A stretch of 64,000 bases of DNA from Chthonomonas sp. UBA2362 (lineage in GTDB: Bacteria; Armatimonadota; Fimbriimonadia; Fimbriimonadales; Fimbriimonadaceae). A program made the translations under genes and the position numbers. Below the pieces are notes generated by a model. It searched no databases, was not told the DNA's origin, and worked only from the letters and a program-made list of their open reading frames with translations. Below are positions 35,011 through 44,424 of the stretch, piece after piece (within the stretch, counting starts at the first letter, position 1; each line of letters opens with the position of its first letter). The stretch covers positions 670,794 through 734,793 of the forward strand of contig DDTO01000002.1 of the NCBI GenBank assembly GCA_002344135.1, given 5' to 3'.

Positions 35011-36225
35011 ATGACGGAAGTGATCATGCCCAAAATGGGCGACGGCATGGAGGAAGGCACTCTCCTCGAGTGGCTGAAGAAAGACGGCGAAGCCGTGAAG
35101 AGCGGCGAGGTCATCGGCACAATCCAGACCGACAAGGCCACCCTCGAACTCGAATCGCCCGGCAGTGGAACCCTGACGGGCTTCCTCATCTCAGCCGGCG
35201 AGACCGTCCCCGTCGGACGCGCGATCGCCGCGATTCTAAAACCCGGCGAGTCTCTGCCAGGAACTTGGGGATCGGCTATGAGCGCGAACGGCGTCGCCAC
35301 CGAGTCGAAGGAACCGTCGCGCGAGGTCGTCGCCGCCGCCACGACGGCTTCCTCCAGTTCTAAGTCGGCGTCGACTTCCGATCGAATCAAGGCAAGCCCC
35401 CTCGCCCGGCGGATCGCCGAGGAAAAGGGCCTCGATCTGGCCGCAATCGCCGGCACCGGCCCAGGCGGCCGGATCGTCGAGCGGGACGTCTTGGCCGCTG
35501 AACCGGGCCGGGCGCCAAGTTCCACTCCTCTTCGAACCGTCGCCGACCAGGTCGTTCCGCTTTCGCGCCTGCGCCAGATCATTGCCCAGCGAACCGCCCA
35601 GTCCAAGCAGGAGATTCCACATTTCTACGTCACCGTCGAGGTCGACTGCGAGGCGATGATCGCGCTTCGCGAGATGTTCGAGGCCGATGGCAGCGGCAAG
35701 GTCTCCATCAACGACTTCGTCATCAAGGCATGCGCGCTCGCCTTGCTCGACATGCCGATTGCCAACGCCACCTTCAACGGTGACGGCACGGTGACTCAGT
35801 ATGGAGCCGTTCACATCGGCATTGCCGCCGCCGTCGACGAAGGCCTCCTCGTGCCCGTGGTCAAGGACGCCCAGCGCCATTCGCTTCGAGAGCTTTCCGT
35901 CCGCGCGCGAGAACTCGTCATCAAGGCCCGCGATGGCAAACTGCTGCCCGACGAAATGACGGGTTCGACCTTCAGCATCTCCAACATGGGCATGCTCGAC
36001 GTCGAGAACTTCGCCGCGATCATCAATCAACCCAACGCAGCGATCCTCGCCGTCGGTACGGCGCGCAAGCAGGTCGTGGTCGGCGACGACGACGAAGTCG
36101 AAATCCGCACGCGCATGAAGATGACCGGCTCCTTCGACCACCGCGTGCTTGACGGCGCCGTCGGCGCCCGCTTCATGAACGTCGTCCGCGAGTACCTCGA
36201 GCACCCGACCCGCCTCCTTTCCTAA
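35011..36225 (+). CDS. Dihydrolipoamide acyltransferase (E2) with one lipoyl domain
   Basis: 404-aa E2 core of a 2-oxo-acid dehydrogenase complex. It has one lipoyl domain (1-~78, lipoylated K42 in TDKATLE), an Ala/Ser/Thr-rich linker, a peripheral-subunit-binding domain (about 126-162, SPLARRIAEEKGLDLAAIAGTGPGGRI) and a catalytic domain with H377 in SFDHRVLDG. Most like pyruvate dehydrogenase E2 (PdhC/AceF), but the acyl specificity is not certain. E1 and E3 genes are not adjacent, which is unusual. A tRNA-Thr gene with its own promoter follows. Confidence 0.92.
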   Translation: MTEVIMPKMGDGMEEGTLLEWLKKDGEAVKSGEVIGTIQTDKATLELESPGSGTLTGFLISAGETVPVGRAIAAILKPGESLPGTWGSAMSANGVATESKEPSREVVAAATTASSSSKSASTSDRIKASPLARRIAEEKGLDLAAIAGTGPGGRIVERDVLAAEPGRAPSSTPLRTVADQVVPLSRLRQIIAQRTAQSKQEIPHFYVTVEVDCEAMIALREMFEADGSGKVSINDFVIKACALALLDMPIANATFNGDGTVTQYGAVHIGIAAAVDEGLLVPVVKDAQRHSLRELSVRARELVIKARDGKLLPDEMTGSTFSISNMGMLDVENFAAIINQPNAAILAVGTARKQVVVGDDDEVEIRTRMKMTGSFDHRVLDGAVGARFMNVVREYLEHPTRLLS

Positions 36226-36237
36226 GGGCGGGACCGA

Positions 36238-36267
36238 TTGCGGTTCCACGCCTCTCGCGCCTATAAT
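36238..36267 (+). promoter_or_regulatory. Sigma-70-type promoter of tRNA-Thr
   Basis: TTGCGG (36238-36243) and TATAAT (36262-36267) are separated by 18 nt. The expected transcription start falls about 7 nt before the mature tRNA 5' end at 36282. Confidence 0.75.
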
Positions 36268-36281
36268 TGGGAGCGAAAAGC

Positions 36282-36356
36282 GCCGATGTAGCTCAGTGGT
36301 AGAGCAGCTGTTTCGTAAACAGCAGGTCACCGGTTCGAATCCGGTCATCGGCTCCA
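36282..36356 (+). tRNA. tRNA-Thr (anticodon CGT)
   Basis: Acceptor GCCGATG pairs with CATCGGC, D arm GCTC...GAGC, anticodon stem GCTGT/ACAGC around TTCGTAA (anticodon CGT), T arm ACCGG-TTCGAAT-CCGGT, discriminator T and encoded CCA. It reads ACG codons. A dispersed repeat begins within 2 nt of its 3' end. Confidence 0.97.
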
Positions 36357-36357
36357 G

Positions 36358-36770
36358 TTTCGGAGTGCGTGGGCCAGCCCGCGCTTTTCGATGCCATCGC
36401 ACTCGTCATCCCGAGCCTGCCGAGGGATCGTCTTGCTCTGTCACGCATCGAAGCACGACGATTCCTCTCCTGCGCCTCCCCGATGCCGGCTCGCCGAGGC
36501 ACGTCAGTCGGAGGAGAGGGGTCGGGGGGAGAGGTCGAGCGCCCGGCGTCTTGTCGTTTTGGAGTGCGCGGGCCTGCCCGCGCTTTTTCGCCGCGGCACC
36601 CTCATCCCGAGCTTGCCGAGGGATCGTCCTGCTCCTTACACGCATCGAAGCACGACGATCGCTCCACTCCGCTTCGCTGCAGTCGGAATGTCGGCGAGTC
36701 GTAGTGCTATGCATCCAAGTATGGGCGCCCGTCAGCCTCGACCCCACGGGGGCGGAGGCATGCAAGTAAG
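36358..36770. repeat. Composite palindromic repeat next to tRNA-Thr (inverted copy of 759-1266)
   Basis: Reverse-complement counterpart of the island at 759-1266, module for module: CGGAGTGCG...GACGATTCCTC (36358-36467), the CGATGCCGGCTCGCCGAGG module (36468-36556) and a full-length TTTTGGAGTGCGCGGGCC...GTCGGAATG unit (36557-36690). A tail CTATGCATCCAAG...GGGGGCGGAGGCAT follows, to about 36770. No ORF here has a recognisable product. Confidence 0.8.
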
Positions 36771-36814
36771 TCACCGGTCTTCCCCACGACCGAGGCGATT
36801 GCAAGAGAGTAGGC

Positions 36815-36839
36815 TGCCCTGACTTCCTGTGTCAGGGCA
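36815..36839 (-). terminator. Hairpin downstream of the GVYG-repeat gene
   Basis: TGCCCTGAC / GTCAGGGCA, a perfect 9-bp stem with a 7-nt loop, lies 27 nt after the stop at 36866 on the minus strand. No U-tract follows, so termination strength is uncertain. Confidence 0.5.
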
Positions 36840-36865
36840 CCCCACCATCGCCCCCCTTCTCTTCG

Positions 36866-39424
36866 TCAGTGATTTCCGGGATCAGCCGGGCGATAGTTCA
36901 CTCCCTTCTCCGCGGGCTCACCGTAGAGTTCGGGATGCTGGTACATGCCTCGTTCGAGGTCTTGCTTCTCGACGACGTCTTTCGGCTTCTTCGCTCGAAC
37001 GTAGAGATCGTTACGGTCGGCGTCCACGCGCCACGAAACCTCAACGTTCCCTTTGCTCGTTCGGATTTGGAATCTGTTTGCGAGAATCTTCTTGCTGATC
37101 TTCGCCATGACGAACCCATCCGAGTCCTCATCGTCCACGACCGTCAACTGATACTTGAAGTTCGTGTTGATCTCTGATAAGTAGTCCGGAAGCTCGACCC
37201 AAGCATAGCCCTTGGCGTCCGTAACCACGTTGCCGACATAAAAGTTCTGCGGCATTGGGCTTTCGGCGGCGTAGTGCAGCAGATACTTGCCCGTCGGGTC
37301 GAACGGGTGGTCGATTCGGAACGGCTTGGTGCCGCTTGCGCCCATGTCGCCAAAGGAGTAGACGCCGAATCCGCTGCTGGAGTTGACCCCCCCTCTCACG
37401 CCGTAGGTGGTGCCGGTGGCGGCCAAGGCCGAGCCGCGGACGCCGGCTCCGGAGGGGCTGTCGCTCAGAAAGTAACCGCCATTGGCATTGCCGCTGGTGT
37501 TGGTGGCCCAGCCGTAGACGCCGCTCCCTGACGAGCTGGCCGTCTGACCGTACACGCCGTAGCTGGTGCCGGAGGAGAAGGTGGTCGAGCCGTAGACGCC
37601 GCGCCCGGACTGGCTGTCGCTCTGGCCGTACACGCCGTACGTAGTGCCGGTGGTGTTGGTGGCCATGCCGAATACGCCGCGCCCGGACGTGCTGGAACTT
37701 GCACCGTACACGCCAGAAGTGTTGCCGGTGTTGGCTCCGGCAAAGCCGCCGACGCCGATGCCTCCAGTAGAGTTGCTCGTTCCTACCACGCCATAGGTGG
37801 TGCCGGTGGCGGCGGAGGCATAGCCGCTGACGCCGCTACCGGACGTGCTGTTGCTCCGGAACGCACCACCCTGGGCGTCGCCGCTGGCGGCCGTGGCCCA
37901 GCCGCTGACGCCCCGCCCTGACGTGCTGTCGCTCTGGCCGTACACGCCGTAGGTGGTGCCGGTTGTGGCCGAGGTGAGACCATGCACACCATAGCCACTT
38001 GTGCTCCGAGAATGGCCGTGCACCCCGTAGTTGGTTCCGCTGGTCGCATTGGCAATACCGAGGACGCCGTAGCCGCCCGTACTATCGGTCTCGCCTCACG
38101 TGCCGTAGTTGGATCCGGTCGTGGCCGTAGCGATGCCGAACACGCCGAATCCGGTGTTGGAGCTACTCGACCCGTACACGCCGTAGTTGGCGCCGAGAGT
38201 GGCCGTGGCCTCGCCGTAGACGCCGCGCCCGGACCCGCCATTGCTCGTGCCCTGCACGCCGTAGGCCTCGGACCTTCCGTGCACGCCAACCCCGTTCGTG
38301 CTGCTGCTCAACCCGTAAACGCCTTTGTTGAAGCCGGTGCCTGAGGTCGCAACGCCGAGGACGCCGCTCCCGTTCGTGCTATCGCTCTCGCCTCGCACGC
38401 CATTTGTTTCGCCGGTTGATGCGGTGGCCTCGCCGAAGACGCCGCGCCCGTTCGTGCTGCTGCTCCTGCCCCTCACGCCGTAGGTGATGCCGCTGCCGCC
38501 GGCGGTGGCCAAGCCGTAGACGCCGGCGGGGCCGTTGGTCGCGAATGCGTTCACACCTTGAATGATGTGCGAGCTGTTCGTGCCGCTCAAGTCGAGCGGC
38601 ACGGGTAGCCTGGCCACGTTTAGAGTGCCCGAAGTGATGTTCGTCGCATTCAGTGCTGTCAGCCCCGCGCCATTGCCTGTGAATGAGTTGGCTGCGTTGG
38701 ATAGGGTGTTGGCGCCCGTGAACGTGTTCCCGGCCGCGAGCTGTGGCACGACCGCCGGGTCAATCGCTATGGTGCCTGTCGTCGTGAGGGGGTTGGGCGT
38801 CAAGGTGATGCCCAGCGCCTGGTTGATCGAGGTGACCGTTCCGCTGCCGCCGCCGGCCGCGGCCGTGGTCTGGAGCGTGCCGTCGGGAAAGCGGAGCCCA
38901 TCGACGCCGGGTGTGCCGGCAAGATGCAGTTTCGCGGTTGGCGTCGTTGTACCGATCCCGACTCTGGTCGAAAAGTAGCCTGTGCCCTCGAAATAGCCGG
39001 CAAAACCATCGGGAGAGTTCGTCCGGCCGTACACGCCGTAAGTGGTGCCGGTTGCGGCGGAAGCATAACCGAATACACCCGATGAATTGTTGGTAGTCGA
39101 GGCATTCTCACCCCGAATTATGTGCGTGCCATTCGTGCCGCTCAGCGTAAGGGGTAAGGGGACCGACTGCAGAAATGCTGTCGAATCCAGCCCGTCGAGC
39201 AGGTCGGCGTTGACGCCGGTCAGGCCCACTCCTCCACCTAGAAACTGCCCAGCGATCATGCTGCCGCTGAGGTTGGCGTGGCCAACCTGCTGAGTTCCAG
39301 GGGTAGTCGGCTGGAGTTGTACCAACGCCTTCGGCGTGGGCTGTGAATCAGCTGATTTAGACAAGAAGACCGACAAAGCAACAAGAGCGACGGCCAAAAC
39401 AGCCAGTGACAAAACGCGTACCAT
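36866..39424 (-). pseudogene. GVYG-repeat exported protein, interrupted by an in-frame TGA
   Basis: An 852-codon frame starts at ATG 39424 with a strong AAGGAGG ribosome-binding site and a signal peptide (VLSLAVLAVALVALSVFL). It holds ADLLDGLDSTAFL segments, then about twenty 26-residue repeats of the type GTTYGVYGQSDSTSGRGVxG. The C-terminal domain (FRIDHPFDPTGKYLLHYAAESP..., about 150 aa) is shared by many bacterial surface proteins. A TGA at 38096-38098 splits it into a 442-aa N-terminal piece (38096-39424) and a C-terminal ORF (36866-38023). Both halves are in the same frame, and the repeat pattern continues across the stop (SNYGT-stop-GETDSTGGYG), where sister repeats read GVRGESDS. Nonsense mutation, sequence error or read-through are all possible. 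Confidence 0.8.
37345..38570 (-). repeat. 78-bp in-frame repeat array (26-aa units)
   Basis: Successive 78-nt units encode 26-residue repeats with YGVxGxSxSTxGxGVxGxA spacing, imperfect and interspersed with variants. The array is present on both sides of the TGA at 38096. Confidence 0.8.
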
Positions 39425-39590
39425 AACGAACCTCCTTCGAACCGCTTGCGGTCTTGTCGCTATTTAAAGCGCAAGAGATCGGAACGCTCCCCGCATTCTT
39501 CCTAGGTCTGAGGACACCGCTCATTGCGAAACCTAGGTAGCGTGGGGATCTCACCTCTGTTCCCTTGCAACCAGCAGCGGGTGTTTCTCT

Positions 39591-39865
39591 CCCTCTTCGC
39601 GCGCTTCGCGGCGAAGGTCTCCCTCGTCGAGTCGAGGGGGAACTGGCCGGGCGGAGCCCGTGCCTGAGGGGGAGTAATCTGCTACGCCCCACCGCCCGGG
39701 AAGGCCGTTCACTCTCGCCGCTGCGAGGCACGGTCAGGGATTACTCCCCCACTTCGCGCGCTGCGCGGCGAAGGTGCCCCTCGTCGAGACGAGGGGGATA
39801 CCCCTCCCGCTTCGCTTCGCTCAGCGACCTCCCCACTTCGTGGAGAGGTGTTCCGGCGGCGCGGT
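39591..39865. repeat. Palindromic repeat island, inverted copy of parts of 370-758
   Basis: Reverse complement of the module at about 511-752: CTCGTCGAGTCGAGGGGGA, CGGGCGGAGCCCG, GAGGGGGAGTAATC, TTACTCCCCCACTTCG, CTCGTCGAGACGAGGGGGA. It runs on into CCTCCCGCTTCGCTTCGCTCAGCGACC...GTGGAGAGGTGTTCC, the counterpart of about 370-425. It sits between the 5' ends/flank of the GVYG gene and the end of the next minus-strand gene; the rest of 39425-39911 shows no gene. Confidence 0.8.
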
Positions 39866-39911
39866 TTGCTTACCCGACCCTCGCCTTCGCCGAACAGCAA
39901 GGGAGGCGCGA

Positions 39912-40577
39912 TTACCCCACCGTTACGCGTCCCATGGGAACCAAATTCGAGGACTGGCCGTTGGCGAGCGATGCGAACCGGATCGCCGCGTACACCACGC
40001 CCGGTCGCGCGGGGACGGCAACGGATTCTCCCGCCGAGGCGAAGGCATGGGCGCCTGCGATGCGGTACTTGCCCGGGCTCGGGCGCCGTCCCGGGGACGG
40101 GACCCACTGGAGCAGCAGCTCGGTCGTCACCTGGCCCGCATTCGGTCCCGACGCAGTGAAGCGGACCGCTCCCGGTTCGCCCAGCGCCGAGACGATGATG
40201 CCGTCGCCGGTGAAGAGGCTTGCCGGAGGCAAGCGAGGAGGCTCCAGCGTCGGGCTCAGCGACAGGAACTTCGCCGTGAGGGCCACGAAGACATTGTAAA
40301 CCCGCGGCGGAGGCGTCAGCGATGGGGTTCCACCCGCCTCGTGCGTTTCCATCACGAAGGCCCTCCACGCCGCATGCTCATCCTCGTCGAGGGTCTGGTA
40401 GAGCCGCGTTGCCCGTCCGACGGCCTGCCGCCAAGCCTGCTGCGAGGCGGTGCGCGGGTCCCGGCCGACCGTCAAATCCCGCATCGAAGCTCCGCCGCTG
40501 GGCAGCCTAACGAACACCAGGTTTCCGATCCTTCCGTTCGGCGCGTCGAACGCGCCGCTCATTCGCACTCTTGCCAT
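39912..40577 (-). CDS. Hypothetical protein with a fibronectin/Ig-like C-terminal half
   Basis: 221-aa protein from ATG 40577; an upstream ATG at 40613 is possible. The N-terminus MSGAFDAPNGRIGNLVFVRLPSGGASMRD followed by TASQQAWRQAVGRA and YNVFVALTAKFL resembles DUF6266-like phage/particle proteins that start with G-x-x-G-x-V-G-N-x-V. The second half looks like an Fn3-type beta sandwich. I cannot assign a function. Its reading frame ends next to the repeat island at 39591-39865. Confidence 0.55.
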   Translation of the reverse strand: MARVRMSGAFDAPNGRIGNLVFVRLPSGGASMRDLTVGRDPRTASQQAWRQAVGRATRLYQTLDEDEHAAWRAFVMETHEAGGTPSLTPPPRVYNVFVALTAKFLSLSPTLEPPRLPPASLFTGDGIIVSALGEPGAVRFTASGPNAGQVTTELLLQWVPSPGRRPSPGKYRIAGAHAFASAGESVAVPARPGVVYAAIRFASLANGQSSNLVPMGRVTVG

Positions 40578-40784
40578 GCCCTGGTTATCGGCAGGGCAGC
40601 CCCGTCTCTTCACCCTTGGTCTGCCGTCTTTCCAAAGATCGACCGAAGATTTGCCTTTGATTTGCCGATGATTCCGATCTTCGGCAAATCTGGGGATCGG
40701 CTTGGGACGGGCTTAGGCTCGACGGCAAACGAAAGGCGCACCAAGCACGGACGCAAGGTGCAGCACGCCTTGCGGGAGCGCCGG

Positions 40785-43013
40785 CTACACCGGCGGGGGA
40801 CCGTCGGGGCCGAAGACGCGCATGTTGCGCATGCGCTCCATCGCCTCGCGCATCAGTTTCTGGAATTCGGCGGGCAGACCGTCGATGCCGGCCTCCGGCG
40901 TATTCGCCTCCACCCATGCATCGCTCAGCACGCCGCCCGCGCCCCCTTCGCCCAGGCGCAACTGCCAGGAATAGCGGGACATCGAGGCGGACTTGAAGCG
41001 GGTGTAGGTGGGGATCACGAGGCCGTCCGAGTTCGGGCGCTCGGCCATCGCCAGCGTCATGCCGAGCTCGCCGGCGCTGAAAAATCGGCCGTCGATCGCG
41101 CCGGGGAGCCGGGAGAAGGCGGCGGGCACCGACTCTGCGGTGAAGCCGAGGGTGGCGGTCGGCGGGACGCCGTTCGGATACGCCTCCGTCGGTTCCTTCG
41201 CTAACGTGTCCTCGCGCATCCCGAGGGGGCTGTCGCCGGAGGACGATACGATGGCCATGGACATACTGCTCGAGCCTTCACCCTCGAAGGAAGGTTCCGA
41301 AATGACGTCATACACCATATGGTGAACTTGCGTCTTCTGGGCCGGAGTCAGGCCGGACGCGACGAGAGTTCGACCGCCCTTGAGCATGGCTCGCTGATCG
41401 CTCGCGAGCAGGCCGTAGAGTTCGAGCATGCCGCGCTCGCTCTCCATGGCGCCGTACAAGCCTTGTTCGACTTCGGGTGTCACGATGCCGAGATAGCTTC
41501 GGTCGATGCCACGGCGGGAGCGAGAGCGGGGCAGGGAAGCCGCAAAGGCGCCGAGGTCGTCGAGTCGGGCATATCCCGCGTTGCGAACGGTGCGGAGCAG
41601 GGCGCCGAGTGCCGAGCGATCGATCCGCGAAACGCGAGCCTCGGCGGGCCGGACCGCGCCGACGACGAGCCAGCTCTGCTCCGCCACGGCGTCGAGGCCG
41701 ATCTGGTCGAGGTCGGAGAAGGCCTTGGTGAGCGGCGCTTTGTCGGCCAAGCGGCCCGCCATGCCGAGGAATGCGTCGTCCGGAGGCGAGGCCACCAGGT
41801 TTTCGCCACGGGCGCCGGCGGCGGCGATCAGCGCTTCCGAGACGAAGAAGCTAAGGGGATCGATCTGCTCGGGGCGGCTCAGGCGATCGAGGAGAGCGGC
41901 GCTGATCGGTCGCCCGGCCCGCGGGCCTTCAGAACTGAAGGTGACCCGGTCGCCGTTGATCTCCATGACGTTGACGCTGCTGCTGCGAGACGCCGCTTGA
42001 GCCGCGCCGATCAGGCTGAGGAGCTCAAGGGATTCCGGGGAAAGGGTCGCGTCGGCCTCCTTCATTTCGAGTGATGTCGGCTTGGTCGGCAGGGCGACCG
42101 AGAGCCCGGCGTCTGCCGAGCCCACGATTTTGCCCTTGTCGTCGGCGATCTTCAGACGCAGTGTCAGGGGAGAATCGGGCCCTCGGCGCGAGACGATGAG
42201 GAGCAACTTGCCCAGGGGAGTCGTGATCGGCTTCGCTTCAAGGTCGAGGCCGCCCATAAAGTGAAGATTCGGCCGCGTCGTGACTGCGTCGGCTGAGAGC
42301 GTTCGGGCCAGGAGGTTGTGGGCGTCGAGGAAGACGTTTGCCGCCTTTCGGGCTTCGAAAGTGGCGGCCTTCTGCATCGGCGTCGGCTGGGAACTGAAGA
42401 CGACCCGTGAGTTCGGGGCGATCGATGCGAGGTCGCGCGGCGAGATCGACGAGAGGACCTCGAAGAGGGCGAGCATCGCCGGGGTTGCGCTCGGCGTCGA
42501 GGACATCGTGGTCATCACCATCTCATCGCCGCCGTCGTGGCCGGACACGGAGCGGGCCATCTCCTGCCGACGCTTTCGTTCGTCGGCGATCAGCTTCTCG
42601 ACAACTGCCCGGTCCCACTTACGTCGTGAGGCGTGCTTCTGCAGAAAGCCCGCGAGCGACTGCTTGACACCGGCGATTCTGGCCTCGAGTTCGGCGTTCT
42701 CCTGCCGGCGGACCAGTCCCGGGGATCGGATCAAGCGATAGCCGGCTTCGGTCTTCTCCCATTCGGCATCCATCGCTTGGGAGATGCGGGGCATCAGGTC
42801 GCGAACCGTCACGTCGGTCACCGAGAGCAGGAGGGGCTCCGCACCGAGTTTCGCTCCGGCCTCGAAAGTGACGCCCGACGCCTCCGAGAGGCGGGCGAGG
42901 GCGGACTTGGCGTTCTCTGCGGGGAAACTGAGGCTCACCCGCTTGTCGAGGTCTTGGGCGAACGCCGGGACGGCCGCGATGAGCGGCATGATCGAAAGCA
43001 AGAGTTTTCTCAC
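40785..43013 (-). CDS. Exported protein with an STN-like N-terminal domain
   Basis: 742-aa protein starting at GTG 43013 (GGAGAG upstream). Signal peptide (1-~20, ending AFA), then a domain resembling secretin/TonB short N-terminal (STN) domains (about 25-100: VSLSFPAENAKSALARLSEASGVTFEAG, SVTDVTVRDLMPRISQAMDAEW). The remaining ~640 residues are a mixed alpha/beta, Ala/Ser-rich region with no recognised domain; no secretin channel follows. It could be a periplasmic accessory protein or a family specific to this lineage. It lies 79 nt from the downstream end of the TAT oxidoreductase gene. Confidence 0.65.
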   Translation of the reverse strand: MRKLLLSIMPLIAAVPAFAQDLDKRVSLSFPAENAKSALARLSEASGVTFEAGAKLGAEPLLLSVTDVTVRDLMPRISQAMDAEWEKTEAGYRLIRSPGLVRRQENAELEARIAGVKQSLAGFLQKHASRRKWDRAVVEKLIADERKRRQEMARSVSGHDGGDEMVMTTMSSTPSATPAMLALFEVLSSISPRDLASIAPNSRVVFSSQPTPMQKAATFEARKAANVFLDAHNLLARTLSADAVTTRPNLHFMGGLDLEAKPITTPLGKLLLIVSRRGPDSPLTLRLKIADDKGKIVGSADAGLSVALPTKPTSLEMKEADATLSPESLELLSLIGAAQAASRSSSVNVMEINGDRVTFSSEGPRAGRPISAALLDRLSRPEQIDPLSFFVSEALIAAAGARGENLVASPPDDAFLGMAGRLADKAPLTKAFSDLDQIGLDAVAEQSWLVVGAVRPAEARVSRIDRSALGALLRTVRNAGYARLDDLGAFAASLPRSRSRRGIDRSYLGIVTPEVEQGLYGAMESERGMLELYGLLASDQRAMLKGGRTLVASGLTPAQKTQVHHMVYDVISEPSFEGEGSSSMSMAIVSSSGDSPLGMREDTLAKEPTEAYPNGVPPTATLGFTAESVPAAFSRLPGAIDGRFFSAGELGMTLAMAERPNSDGLVIPTYTRFKSASMSRYSWQLRLGEGGAGGVLSDAWVEANTPEAGIDGLPAEFQKLMREAMERMRNMRVFGPDGPPPV

Positions 43014-43092
43014 GTTATCTCTCCGAACAGACTTGAGTACCCGGTGGGGGGCGGCCCAGGTTTCCGATCCGAGCCGGACCTAGGACCTTCGG

Positions 43093-44409
43093 CTACATCC
43101 AGCCGGGGCGGAACTTGGGGCGAAGCAGCGCATCGAACTCAGGCTTGCCGGGTACGCGCATCCGGCGGGCGTCCCACTCGACTCGGGGGCCATCGGCCCA
43201 GATGGCGAGATTGCCCAGGAGGACGGTCTCGGTCAGCTTGCCGGCGTAATCCGGGAAGTTGCTGCGGGCCGGCTGGCCGCCGAGGGCGGCGCGCGCAAAC
43301 TCGGCCATGTGCCCGGGCGATTCTTCGAAGGCCACCTCGGGAATCGATCCTCCTCCGCTGACGCGGAATTCCATGTTGTTGCTATCGGGGCTGAAGATCG
43401 TCGCTTTCTCGCAGACGACGATCACGCCGTTTTCGCCGTAGGTGAACTCCCGGGCGAGCGCGGGGTCGGGCCGCTTGCCGCCGTCGTACCAGTGCAGGGT
43501 GTAGGCGGGGCGCCCGTCTTTGGCGGGGAACTCGTACTGGACGATCGCCCATTCAGGGAAGACGTCGCGGTCGTGCCCGCTGGTCTGGGCCTGAACGGCA
43601 ACGGGATCGGCGCAGCCGAGGGCCATGAAGGGCATGTTGAAGATGTGGCATCCCATGTCGCCCAGCGCTCCGGTGCCGAAATCCCACCAGCCGCGCCAGT
43701 GGAAGGGATGGTAGCCCTCGCCGTAGTCGCGCTCGGGGCTTGGGCCGAGCCATAAGTCGAAGGCGACCTCTTTGGGAGGATTCGCCTTCGGCGGCCGCTT
43801 GTGGCCTTGCTTCCACCAGTTGCCGGCGCGATCGGTCCAGAGGTGGATTTCCTTCACGTGACCGAACTCGCCGAGGGAGATGGCGGCGGCGGCTTTACGC
43901 ATCGGCGAATGAGAGGTGCTCTGATTACCCATTTGGGTGGCGAGCTTCTTCTCTCGGGCGATCTTGGCGAGGAGGCGGGCTTCGGAAATCGAGTGGGTGA
44001 GCGGCTTCTCGCAGTAGCAGTGCAGGCCGAGTTTCATCGAACGAACCGCCGCCGGGCCGTGATGGTGGTCGGGTGTGCTAATCACGACGGCATCGAGGCC
44101 GTCCTTCATGGCTTCCAGCATGACCCGGTAATCGACGAAGGCGGTTGCGCGGGGGTGCTGAAGGATGCCCCGAGCGAGTTCGCGGGCGTCGGTATCGCAA
44201 AGGGCCACGATGTCGCCGAAGCGAGCGGCCTCTTCCATGCCGCTCCAGCCTTTACCGCCGACGCCGATGATGCCGAACCGCAGCCGTTTGGCGGGCTCCC
44301 GACCGGACGGCATGCCGAGGACGGGCCCCGCGACGAGGGCCGCGCCGGCAACCGCGGCTCCCTTGAGGACATCCCGTCGGGTGATGGAACGATTCGGATC
44401 GTGGCTCAT
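43093..44409 (-). CDS. Exported Gfo/Idh/MocA-family oxidoreductase (TAT substrate)
   Basis: 438-aa NAD(P)-dependent oxidoreductase. The N-terminus has a twin-arginine signal (SITRRDVLKG followed by AGAALVAGPVLG). The Rossmann motif IGVGGKGWSG comes just after, and the catalytic EKP (CYCEKPLTHSISEA) at about 155, followed by the Gfo/Idh/MocA C-terminal domain (GDMGCHIFNMPFMAL). TAT export implies a pre-bound NAD(P) and action on sugars or glycosides in the periplasm. GTG 44424 is an alternative start; ATG 44409 gives a normal TAT n-region. Confidence 0.88.
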   Translation of the reverse strand: MSHDPNRSITRRDVLKGAAVAGAALVAGPVLGMPSGREPAKRLRFGIIGVGGKGWSGMEEAARFGDIVALCDTDARELARGILQHPRATAFVDYRVMLEAMKDGLDAVVISTPDHHHGPAAVRSMKLGLHCYCEKPLTHSISEARLLAKIAREKKLATQMGNQSTSHSPMRKAAAAISLGEFGHVKEIHLWTDRAGNWWKQGHKRPPKANPPKEVAFDLWLGPSPERDYGEGYHPFHWRGWWDFGTGALGDMGCHIFNMPFMALGCADPVAVQAQTSGHDRDVFPEWAIVQYEFPAKDGRPAYTLHWYDGGKRPDPALAREFTYGENGVIVVCEKATIFSPDSNNMEFRVSGGGSIPEVAFEESPGHMAEFARAALGGQPARSNFPDYAGKLTETVLLGNLAIWADGPRVEWDARRMRVPGKPEFDALLRPKFRPGWM

Positions 44410-44424
44410 AGGGCTAGTTTGCAC

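Noticed and set aside
38096..38098. Selenocysteine coding at the in-frame TGA
   Set aside because: The position is a repeat unit where sister units have Arg, there is no catalytic context for Sec, and no SECIS-like hairpin with the right spacing was apparent after the codon.
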